From positions 1 to 6,217 of the forward strand of contig JBFKQZ010000190.1 in the NCBI GenBank assembly GCA_041627475.1: a stretch of DNA of 6,217 nt, in the 5' to 3' direction. The stretch is from JBFGFG01 sp041627475 (GTDB taxonomy: Bacteria > Actinomycetota > Nitriliruptoria > Nitriliruptorales > Nitriliruptoraceae). This document shows, piece by piece, positions 1 to 5,956 of this stretch (position 1 is its first letter; the number at the start of each line of letters is the position of its first letter). A program made the position numbers and the translations under genes. A model generated the notes under the pieces. It had not been told where the DNA came from. It worked only from the letters and a program-made list of their open reading frames with translations, and did no database searches.

Positions 1-698
1 GAGCAGTAGCCGTCGAGGGTGCCGCCGATGTCGACCACGACGGCGTCGCCCTCCTGCAGGACGCGGTCGCCGGTCTCGTGGTGCGGCGACGCGCCGTTGG
101 GTCCACCGGCGACGATGACGAAGTTGACCTCGTCGTGACGCTCCAGGATCGCCTCGGCGATGTCGCGGCCGACCTCCCGCTCGGTGCGGCCGGGGCGCAG
201 CAGCGACGGGACGAGCGCGTGGACCTCGTCGATCGCGGCGCCCACGGCGTGCAGGGCTGCGATCTCCTCGGCGTCCTTGATCAGCCGCAGCGGGCCGGTC
301 ACGTCCGAGCCGGGCCGCCAGCGGCGGGCGTCCATGCGGTCCTGGAGGGCGAGCGTGAAGGACGTCCAGAGTCGATCCTGCACCGCCACGACGTCGTTGC
401 CGGGGCCGGCCAGGTCGGCCACGAGCGCAATGGGGTCGTCCGTCTCGCCGTAGTCGACGATGCGCGCGTGGGCCTCGACGCCGGCCTCCTTCGCCCGTGG
501 CGTCTCGAGCGCCGGGGTGACGAGGGTGGGCTCGCCGTCCGCCGGGACCACCAGCAGGGTCAGGCGCTCCAGCGCGAGGGCGTGGTACCCGATCAGCCAG
601 CGCAGGTCCGCCGAGGGGCCGACCAGCAGGAGGTCGGTCCCGCTCGTCGCGAGCTGCTGCTGCACCCGCTGCATGCGCGTGCCGTCCACGATGTCCAC
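1..698 (-). CDS. M24-family metallopeptidase, Xaa-Pro aminopeptidase/prolidase-like (3' end beyond window)
   Basis: The 232 visible codons match the creatinase/prolidase family, whose members are cytosolic metalloenzymes that cleave peptide bonds next to proline or related substrates. Residues about 8-135 form the non-catalytic N-terminal creatinase-like domain. The catalytic pita-bread domain begins near residue 140 with the typical lead-in (LRLIKDAEEIAALHAVGAAI). Visible catalytic-domain landmarks are the SPHHETGD segment (residues 204-211), carrying a substrate-site histidine, and VVVDIGG (221-227), whose Asp223 should be the first metal ligand. The remaining Asp, His and Glu ligands lie beyond the left edge, so activity cannot be confirmed. 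The start is GTG at 698, with GGGAG four bases upstream (703-707); an in-frame GTG at 689 and an ATG at 674 are alternatives. The gene is divergent from glpD with 126 bp between them. Nothing links it functionally to the lipid genes, and its true substrate is unknown. Confidence 0.88.
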   Translation of the reverse strand, partial: MDIVDGTRMQRVQQQLATSGTDLLLVGPSADLRWLIGYHALALERLTLLVVPADGEPTLVTPALETPRAKEAGVEAHARIVDYGETDDPIALVADLAGPGNDVVAVQDRLWTSFTLALQDRMDARRWRPGSDVTGPLRLIKDAEEIAALHAVGAAIDEVHALVPSLLRPGRTEREVGRDIAEAILERHDEVNFVIVAGGPNGASPHHETGDRVLQEGDAVVVDIGGTLDGYC

Positions 699-729
699 GC
701 GGCTCCCGTCGTCGTCGCGCCGGTCCTGT

Positions 730-787
730 GCGACCGGTCCCGTCGGAGCGTAACGCTCGGCGGCTGCTCGGCGACCGGCCCCGACGG
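730..787. repeat. 17-bp imperfect direct repeat in the divergent promoter region
   Basis: Two copies of GCGACCGGYCCCGWCGG lie at 730-746 and 771-787. They match at 15 of 17 positions and their starts are 41 bp apart. The first copy contains the 8-bp palindrome GACCGGTC (732-739). Between them lies AGCGTAACGCT (747-757), an inverted repeat with 5-bp arms and a single central base. The second copy overlaps where the -35 regions of both divergent promoters would fall. A shared operator for a regulator of glpD or the peptidase gene is possible, but this is inference: G+C-rich sequence yields such repeats by chance. Confidence 0.35.
747..752 (-). promoter_or_regulatory. Candidate -10 element for the M24 peptidase gene
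   Basis: Read on the minus strand this is TACGCT, which fits the actinobacterial TANNNT -10 pattern. It lies about 48 bases before the GTG start at 698. No convincing -35 hexamer is seen about 17-18 bases upstream, which is common for actinobacterial promoters, so the call is weak. Confidence 0.25.
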
Positions 788-800
788 CCCGACCTACGCT
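771..800 (+). promoter_or_regulatory. Candidate glpD promoter
   Basis: TACGCT at 795-800 fits the TANNNT -10 pattern. GCGACC at 771-776 shares only the central GAC with TTGACA, at 18-bp spacing. Transcription would start around 807 and give a leader of under 20 bases before the GTG start. The -35 lies inside the second copy of the direct repeat, which would allow control by a bound regulator. Seen by eye only. Confidence 0.3.
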
Positions 801-814
801 CCCCGGACCCGGAC

Positions 815-819
815 GAGGA
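815..819 (+). promoter_or_regulatory. Ribosome binding site deciding the glpD start
   Basis: GAGGA lies five bases before the GTG at 825. This sets the start well inside a longer open frame whose upstream part is antisense to the peptidase gene and encodes low-complexity, Arg/Ala/Val/Gly-rich sequence. The first recognisable GlpD residues, the FAD-binding strand, follow about 20 codons later, as expected for the family. Confidence 0.65.
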
Positions 820-824
820 CCGAC

Positions 825-2432
825 GTGGCGGCGACCCTGGAGGATCGCGAGGCGGCGCTGGCACGCGCAGCGGCCGAGCCACTCGACGTCGTGGTCGTCG
901 GCGGCGGCATCACCGGTGCCGGCGTGGCGCTCGACGCGGCGCTTCGCGGCTACCGCACCGCGCTGGTGGAGCGTGGCGACCTCGCCCAGGGCACCTCGTC
1001 GAAGTCGTCCAAGCTCGTGCACGGTGGCCTGCGCTACCTCGCCAACGGTGACGTCGCGATGGTCGCCGAGGGGGTCCGCGAACGGGACCGGACACGACGC
1101 AGCGCGCCACACCTCGTGCGTCCGCTGCCCTTCGTGGTCGCCACGCCCGGCCTGGCGGACCGCGCCCTGCTGAAGCTCGGGCTCGTCGCCTACGACCTGC
1201 TCGGCACCGGGCGCGCCGTCGCGGGCCACCAGCGCGTCGACGCACGGGAGCTGCACCGCGTCGCGCCCACGCTGCGCGCCACGTCCGGGGGCTACCGCTA
1301 CTGGGACGCGCGCACCGACGACGCACGTCTCACCCTCGCGGTGGCGCAGGCGGCCCGGCGTGCCGGCGCGCTCGTCGTGAACCACGCCGGAGCGACGCAG
1401 CTGCAGGTCGACGAGGCCGGACGGGTCCGGGGCGTGACGGTCCGCGACGAGCTCACGGGCGCCACCGCGGACCTGACGGCCCGCTGGGTCGTCGCGGCCG
1501 GCGGCGCCTGGGCGGCGGAGGTGCGCGGCCTCGCACCTCCGGGCGCGTGGTCCCCCACCGTGACGCCGGCACGGGGGGCACACCTCGTCTTCGATCACGC
1601 CGCACTGCCGGTCACCCAGGCCGTGGTCTTCGAGGCAGGCGACGGTCGCCGACTGTTCGCCATCCCGTGGGGCGGGCAGGTCTACGTCGGCACCAATGAC
1701 GTGCCCTCGGACTCGCTCGCGGCCCACGTCACCGCCGACGACGCCGCCTACCTGCTCGGGGCTGTGCACGAGGCGTTCGACGCCGCACCCGACCTCGCCG
1801 ACGCGGTCGGTGCGTGGGCGGGCGTCCGGCCGCTCGTCGGCGGGGGTGAACGGACCGCCGACCTCTCGCGGCGCCACCTCGTGGTCGAGGACCCGACTGG
1901 CCTCGTGTCGGTCACCGGCGGCAAGCTGACGACGTGGCGCCAGATGGCCGAGGACGTGGTCGACGAGCTGGTCGAGGCGGACGGCGGCGGACCCCGCTGT
2001 GCCACCGTCGGCGTGTCCCTGGGGGCGACGGGGACGCGGCGCGAGGGCGACGAGCGGGTGCGGCTGGTCGGGGCCCGCAGCGGGGTGGACCCGGTCACCT
2101 GCTCGGCGCTCTACCACCGGCACGGTGACCTGGCCGTGGACGTGCTGGAGGCATGTCGCAGCGAGGAGGACGGCCTGGCGCCGCTCGTGCCGGGTCTCCC
2201 CTACGTCCGCGGCGAGGTCCGCTGGGCGGTCCGGCACGAGCTCGCACGCACCGTGGACGACGTGCTCCAGCGGCGCACCCGCGTCTCGCTGCGCGACCGC
2301 GCCGCCGGCGGCGGGGCGATCGACTACGTCGCGGCCGTGCTCGACGAGGAGCTCGGCATCGACCGCGAGGCCCAGGTCGCCGCCTACCTCGCGGCGGTGG
2401 ACGCGGAGCGCGGTCCGGTCGTCAGGCGCTGA
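825..2432 (+). CDS. glpD: FAD-dependent glycerol-3-phosphate dehydrogenase (quinone-linked)
   Basis: GlpD oxidises sn-glycerol 3-phosphate to dihydroxyacetone phosphate and passes electrons to the quinone pool; it is a peripheral enzyme of the inner face of the membrane (EC 1.1.5.3). The 535-aa product has the usual family length. The N-terminal Rossmann FAD motif is GGGITGAG (residues 26-33), followed by the GlpD signature SSKLVHGGLRYL (61-72). Further matches to E. coli GlpD are the DARTDDARLTLA segment (161-172), FAIPWGGQVYVGTND (278-292), AGVRPL with Arg335 at the substrate-binding arginine position (332-337), and SVTGGKLTTWR near the FAD site (362-372). A C-terminal helical GlpD domain follows (about 385-525). 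The GTNDV segment replaces the more usual GTTDT, a mild change. The GTG start is supported by a GAGGA site. The gene converges on the lipid-kinase gene with an 11-bp overlap of the 3' ends. Its neighbours suggest it feeds DHAP to, or balances G3P in, glycerolipid metabolism. No glpF or glpK is in view. Confidence 0.95.
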   Translation: MAATLEDREAALARAAAEPLDVVVVGGGITGAGVALDAALRGYRTALVERGDLAQGTSSKSSKLVHGGLRYLANGDVAMVAEGVRERDRTRRSAPHLVRPLPFVVATPGLADRALLKLGLVAYDLLGTGRAVAGHQRVDARELHRVAPTLRATSGGYRYWDARTDDARLTLAVAQAARRAGALVVNHAGATQLQVDEAGRVRGVTVRDELTGATADLTARWVVAAGGAWAAEVRGLAPPGAWSPTVTPARGAHLVFDHAALPVTQAVVFEAGDGRRLFAIPWGGQVYVGTNDVPSDSLAAHVTADDAAYLLGAVHEAFDAAPDLADAVGAWAGVRPLVGGGERTADLSRRHLVVEDPTGLVSVTGGKLTTWRQMAEDVVDELVEADGGGPRCATVGVSLGATGTRREGDERVRLVGARSGVDPVTCSALYHRHGDLAVDVLEACRSEEDGLAPLVPGLPYVRGEVRWAVRHELARTVDDVLQRRTRVSLRDRAAGGGAIDYVAAVLDEELGIDREAQVAAYLAAVDAERGPVVRR

Positions 2433-3351
2433 GCGAGAGGACCTGTGGCAGCACGTCGAACGTGGCGGGTGTCGTGCCCAGGACCTCGCCGTCGGCCTCG
2501 ATCGTCATCGGACGAGCGGCGTTGACCGCCACCGTGGAGGACTGCCACTCACGCACCGTGCCGCTGCCGAGGTGCTCGCCGGAGCGGACCTTCGGGAGGT
2601 TCTGGAAGACCTCACGGGCGCCACCGCGCCACGTCTGGACGTTGAACGTGCCGTCGTCCGGCAACGCGCGCGGTGCGATCTTCATGCCACCGCCGAAGAA
2701 CTGACCGTTGGCGACGACCACCTCGGTGACCGGCTCGGTCATCGTCGTGTGGTCCAGCTGGACGGAGGCCTCGACGGCCTCGAGCCGCACGGTCGAGGCG
2801 ATCGTTGCGAGCAGGTAGCGGGTGCGGCCGACGAAGCGGGGCAGCATGTTGGCGCGGCGTGTCACGTCCGCGCCCCAGCCGACCTCGGCGATGTTGGCGA
2901 ACAGCCGCTTCACCGGGTCGCCCTCGAGGCTCGAGTAGGTCACCCGACCGAGGTCGAGCGGCAGCACGGTCTCGGTCACGAGGTGGCGTGGCACCAGCCG
3001 GTCGAGCGGGATGTCCAGTCCCCAGGTCTTCACGAAGTCGCAGCCGCTGCCGCCGGGCACGACACCGAGCACGAGGTCCTCGCCGCGCGGCTCGCCGCTG
3101 TCTGCGTCGACCATGCCGTTGACGACCTCGTTGACGGTCCCGTCGCCACCCACGGCCACGACGAAGCGGAAGCCCTGCTCGGTGACGCCGCGCTCGGCGA
3201 GGACCGTGGCATGGCCCGCGCGCTCGGTGAGCGCGACGGTGTGCTCGACGCCGCCCTCCTCCAGGAGTCGGACGGCCTCGCGCAGCGCCGTGCCCCGGCC
3301 GGTGCCGGAGCGCGGGTTGGCGATGAGCAGGAGCGGGCCGTGAGGGGTCAT
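2422..3351 (-). CDS. Diacylglycerol kinase-family lipid kinase (DagK/YegS/DgkB type)
   Basis: Soluble ATP-dependent lipid kinases of this family phosphorylate diacylglycerol to phosphatidic acid, or related lipids. The 309-aa length is typical. Motifs in order: ANPRSGTGRG near the N-terminus (residues 11-20); the nucleotide-binding GGDGTVNEVVNG (68-79); PGGSGCDF (99-106) where many relatives have GTGND; NGQFFGGGMKIAPRALPDDG (215-234), with Asp232/233 in the conserved metal-site region; and EADGE (285-289), whose Glu289 sits where DgkB has its proposed catalytic base. No membrane segment is seen, as expected. The ATG start overlaps the stop of the Fe-S gene as ATGA, with GGAG eight bases upstream (3360-3363), so it is probably translationally coupled as the last gene of the operon. 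M. tuberculosis Rv2252, a diacylglycerol kinase tied to phosphatidylinositol mannoside synthesis, has a similar neighbourhood. The lipid substrate cannot be read from sequence; a sphingoid, ceramide-like or ether lipid is possible. Confidence 0.9.
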   Translation of the reverse strand: MTPHGPLLLIANPRSGTGRGTALREAVRLLEEGGVEHTVALTERAGHATVLAERGVTEQGFRFVVAVGGDGTVNEVVNGMVDADSGEPRGEDLVLGVVPGGSGCDFVKTWGLDIPLDRLVPRHLVTETVLPLDLGRVTYSSLEGDPVKRLFANIAEVGWGADVTRRANMLPRFVGRTRYLLATIASTVRLEAVEASVQLDHTTMTEPVTEVVVANGQFFGGGMKIAPRALPDDGTFNVQTWRGGAREVFQNLPKVRSGEHLGSGTVREWQSSTVAVNAARPMTIEADGEVLGTTPATFDVLPQVLSLSA

Positions 3352-4421
3352 GCGACGGACTCCGGGTCGTCGTCGAGCAGGTCGTCGAGCACCTCGACGA
3401 GGTGGCGGACGGGGTCGTCCTCGGTGCTCAGGCGGGCGGCGGCGCCGGCGCAGGCGGTCACGAGCGGGCCCGGGCCGGAGAGCGCCGCACGGCGGCTGGC
3501 GGCCGTCTCCTCGGCTGCGGCCGCGTCGAGCAGCTCGAGGCCCATGCCGGCGCCGGAGCAGCCGCGGTGGGCCTCACCGGGCAGCTCGACGAGTGCGCCG
3601 ACACCGGCGAGGACCGCCGGGCCCTGGCCTGCGGCGGGGCCGTCGACCAGCAGACAGGGCTCGTGCCAGCGCACCGCCTCGGGCGCGCCGTCCAGGGCGA
3701 GGTCGCCCGCGGCGACCAGCCGCTCCAGCACCGTCACGAGGTCCTCGACCGGGATCTCGCCGCGGAGCCCCTCGACGGTCGACCTGCAGTGGGGGTCGAG
3801 CAGCACGACGGGCACGTCCTCGCGCAGCCGTGGGGCCAGGGCGTCGGCTGCCTCGGCCGCTGCCCCGGTGGCACCGAGGTCCGAGAGCGTGCCGCCACAG
3901 CAGCCATCGGGGACGACGACGGCGACGCTCTCCCCTGCCGCCCCGAGCACGCGCACCGCCGCGGCGACGACTCCGGCGCGGTCGCGGCACCCCACGAGCA
4001 GCTGCATCGTCGGTGCGGTGGCGCCGACGGCGCCAGGGGCGTCACCGCGGGTGTGGGGCGACCGGCCCCCGGACACGGCTGCGACGGCCGCGTCCACGGC
4101 CGGCAGCGACGCGCCGACGGCATGCACGGCCGCGCGTCCCGCGCGGACCTGTGCCGGGACGTCCTGGTCCTCGAAGGTGCAGCCCTCGGCGCACGCGCCG
4201 CAGCCCGTGCACGCGACGAGGCGACCGGCGGCGTCGCCGGGCTCGAGGCGCCCCTCGGCGAGGTCGGCGACGGTGCGGTGGAAACCCCACGGCACGGCGT
4301 CCGTGCGCCCCGTGGCACGCAGGACCGGGCAGGTGTGGTTGCACATCTTCGGGCACCAGGAGCCGTGCACCGCGCGGGCGACGACGTCCTCGGCGAGGGG
4401 CAGTTCGGGGCGGTCAGGCAT
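3348..4421 (-). CDS. Iron-sulfur electron-transfer protein with CCG domains (GlpC/GlcF/HdrB-like)
   Basis: The 357-aa product has a ferredoxin-like N-terminal region followed by two cysteine-rich CCG domains. This is the layout of electron-transfer subunits that take electrons from flavoprotein dehydrogenases, such as GlcF of glycolate oxidase and GlpC of anaerobic G3P dehydrogenase. The second ferredoxin motif is a full C-x2-C-x2-C-x3-C (Cys71, 74, 77, 81). The first is unusual: Cys23-x3-Cys27-x3-Cys31-Pro, one cysteine short of the standard. The first CCG domain has Cys145, Cys174-Cys175-Gly and Cys212. The second has Cys256, CSG at 288-290 in place of CCG, and Cys324. The ATG start at 4421 overlaps the flavoprotein stop by 8 bp and is preceded by a G-run at the right distance; the open frame extends further upstream only through the flavoprotein gene. 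The kinase gene follows with a 4-bp overlap. It is most likely the electron-acceptor partner of the upstream flavoprotein. The terminal acceptor is unknown. Confidence 0.87.
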   Translation of the reverse strand: MPDRPELPLAEDVVARAVHGSWCPKMCNHTCPVLRATGRTDAVPWGFHRTVADLAEGRLEPGDAAGRLVACTGCGACAEGCTFEDQDVPAQVRAGRAAVHAVGASLPAVDAAVAAVSGGRSPHTRGDAPGAVGATAPTMQLLVGCRDRAGVVAAAVRVLGAAGESVAVVVPDGCCGGTLSDLGATGAAAEAADALAPRLREDVPVVLLDPHCRSTVEGLRGEIPVEDLVTVLERLVAAGDLALDGAPEAVRWHEPCLLVDGPAAGQGPAVLAGVGALVELPGEAHRGCSGAGMGLELLDAAAAEETAASRRAALSGPGPLVTACAGAAARLSTEDDPVRHLVEVLDDLLDDDPESVA

Positions 4422-5865
4422 CGCTGCCCCCCAGACCGAGCTTGCCGGGGTTGAGGAGGCCCTTGGGGTCGAGGACGCCCTTGACGCCGCGCAGCACGTC
4501 CATGCCGACCGGGCCGAGCTCCTCGGCGAGCCACGGTGCGCGCAGCAGGCCGATGCCGTGGTGGTGCGTGCAGGTCCCACCCGCGGCGAGCGCGGCAGCC
4601 TGCCCGGCAGCCCAGGCAGCGTCGTAGCGGGCCAGCGCCCGCTCCTCGTCGCCATCGTTCACGGCGCCGAGGGTGAAGTAGATCGACGCGCCGGTGGCGT
4701 AGGCGTGGCTCACGTGCGCGAGCACGAGGTCGACGTGCTCCTCGAGCGCCGCCTTGACGGCCGCGTACATGCCGGGGAGCACCGACCAGGTCCCGGCGAC
4801 CTCCATCGTGTCCAGCGTCAGCGCGTCGCCGAAGGTCCCGCCCGGCTTGAAGTACTCGGCGAAGCGATAGCTCATGTCATGGCGGTGGGCTCGCCAGTTC
4901 TCCCCCGGCTCGCTGCCGAGGTCCCGTGCACCGACCTCGGTGAGCACCCGCGACGCGAGCTCGTGCGTGAACGTGGCGACGTCCTCCCGACCCTCGCACC
5001 CGGTGATCAGCAGGCATCCGTCCGGCACCTCGAGCCCCTGGCTGCCGAACACGACGGCCGTGTCGGTGGCGTCGTACAGGCGGATCACGGCCGGGACGAC
5101 GCCCGTGCGCATGACCGCCCGGATGCCGTCGAGGCCGGTCTCGAGGTCGGGCACCAGCCAGCCGTGGTCGACCACGTGCTCGGGCCGGGGGTCGAGCCGG
5201 AGCGTGGCGCGGGTGATGATCCCCGTGGTGCCCTCGCCGCCGAGGAAGAGTCGGACGAGGTCCGGGCCGCTCGCGGACTGCGGGACGGCCCGTCGCTCGA
5301 ACACGCGCCCGTCGCCGAGCACGGCACGCAGGCCGACGACCCGGTCCTCGAGCTTGCCGTGCAGGTTCGAGGCCTGTCCGGCCGAGCGGATCGCGAGGAA
5401 GCCCCCGACGGTCGAGCAGTGGATCGACGACGGGAAGTGCCCGACGGTCCAGCCACGTGCCGCGACGTGGTCCTCGAGCGTCTGCGCGATGACGCCGGGT
5501 TCGACGGTGACGGTGCCGTCGACCTCGTCGACGCCCAGGATCCGGTTGCAGCGCTTGAGGTCGAGCGTGATCGCGCCGGCCACCGGAGCCGCACCGCCGC
5601 AGACGCCCGTCCCGGCGCCGAACGGCACGATCGCGACGTCGTGCTCGTGGGCCCAGCGGACGATCGCGGCCACCTCGTCGGTGTCGGCCGGTGCGACGAC
5701 GGCGTCGGGGACCGGCAGCTCCTCCCCCGCACGTCGGCGCAGCAGCAGCCGCGGCCACCAGTCGTGGGCGTGGTCGCCGGTCCGCGCGGGGTCCGTCTCG
5801 ATGCGCGCGCCCGGTGCGACGTTCGCGAGCCCGTCCAGCAGCGAGGGGTCGAGAGTTGTCGGCAC
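4414..5865 (-). CDS. FAD-binding PCMH/VAO-family oxidase resembling alkyldihydroxyacetonephosphate synthase (AGPS)
   Basis: The 483-aa flavoprotein starts with a PCMH FAD-binding domain. Landmarks are PDAVVAPADTDEV (53-65), the phosphate-binding loop PFGAGTGVCGGA (81-92), which looks GlcD-like, and STVGGFLAIRSAGQASNLHG (151-170), which aligns with the AGPS FAD-binding segment. EGTTGIIT (211-218) follows. The C-terminal cap carries SHAYATGASIYFTLGA (386-401) and THHHGIG (433-439), matching the AGPS active-site tyrosine region and triple-histidine motif, then DPKGLLNPGKL (466-476). In AGPS the flavin exchanges the acyl group of acyl-DHAP for a fatty alcohol to make ether lipid; other relatives are 2-hydroxyacid dehydrogenases. 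The GTG start at 5865 is chosen because GGAG lies five bases upstream and the PCMH domain begins soon after. The frame is open a further 324 bases without recognisable sequence, overlapping the HNH gene. It is the first gene of the operon. Compare M. tuberculosis Rv2251. The substrate is unknown: AGPS-like is a structural statement, not an assigned reaction. Confidence 0.88.
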   Translation of the reverse strand: MPTTLDPSLLDGLANVAPGARIETDPARTGDHAHDWWPRLLLRRRAGEELPVPDAVVAPADTDEVAAIVRWAHEHDVAIVPFGAGTGVCGGAAPVAGAITLDLKRCNRILGVDEVDGTVTVEPGVIAQTLEDHVAARGWTVGHFPSSIHCSTVGGFLAIRSAGQASNLHGKLEDRVVGLRAVLGDGRVFERRAVPQSASGPDLVRLFLGGEGTTGIITRATLRLDPRPEHVVDHGWLVPDLETGLDGIRAVMRTGVVPAVIRLYDATDTAVVFGSQGLEVPDGCLLITGCEGREDVATFTHELASRVLTEVGARDLGSEPGENWRAHRHDMSYRFAEYFKPGGTFGDALTLDTMEVAGTWSVLPGMYAAVKAALEEHVDLVLAHVSHAYATGASIYFTLGAVNDGDEERALARYDAAWAAGQAAALAAGGTCTHHHGIGLLRAPWLAEELGPVGMDVLRGVKGVLDPKGLLNPGKLGLGGSDA

Positions 5866-5895
5866 GAGCGCTCCAGGGTCCGCAGCCGGACGATA
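5866..5895 (-). promoter_or_regulatory. Candidate promoter -10 and ribosome binding site of the flavoprotein operon
   Basis: On the minus strand TATCGT (5895-5890) fits the TANNNT -10 pattern. It lies 24 bases before the GTG start, and GGAG (5874-5871) sits five bases before that start. No -35-like hexamer is visible in the G-rich stretch upstream. GGAGCGCT occurs twice, once beside the -10 and once at the ribosome binding site. The 91-bp gap holds only this and the HNH-gene hairpin. Confidence 0.35.
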
Positions 5896-5940
5896 GCGCT
5901 CCGAGCGGCCCTGCCCCCGCCCCCGGGACAGCACCACAGC

Positions 5941-5956
5941 CCCCACCTCGGTGGGG
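5941..5956 (-). terminator. Hairpin directly after the HNH gene stop codon
   Basis: CCCCACCTCGGTGGGG on the plus strand is a perfect inverted repeat: a 6-bp stem with a 4-base loop, or 7 bp with a 2-base loop. It begins immediately after the TGA of the HNH gene. No T-run follows, so it resembles the short G+C-rich terminators of high-G+C bacteria. It would separate HNH transcription from the flavoprotein operon on the same strand. Confidence 0.5.

Noticed and set aside
78..824. An upstream extension of the glpD frame (249 extra codons).
   Set aside because: It is antisense to the M24 peptidase gene, has no recognisable domain and lacks a ribosome binding site. The GTG at 825 with GAGGA upstream gives the normal GlpD length.
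1452..2628. The 18-base string CTCACGGGCGCCACCGCG appears both in glpD (near 1452) and in the lipid-kinase region (near 2611).
   Set aside because: It falls inside coding sequence on opposite strands, has no extended similarity and no repeat structure. Chance is the simpler explanation in DNA of this composition.
3350..4627. Two long plus-strand frames (425 and 350 codons) antisense to the Fe-S gene.
   Set aside because: Their products are Arg/Gly/Ala-rich shadows without domains or ribosome binding sites, and the opposite strand has clear cysteine motifs.
4422..4655. An N-terminal extension of the Fe-S protein frame.
   Set aside because: It lies wholly inside the flavoprotein gene in another frame with no motif. 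The ATG at 4421 gives a normal coupled start.
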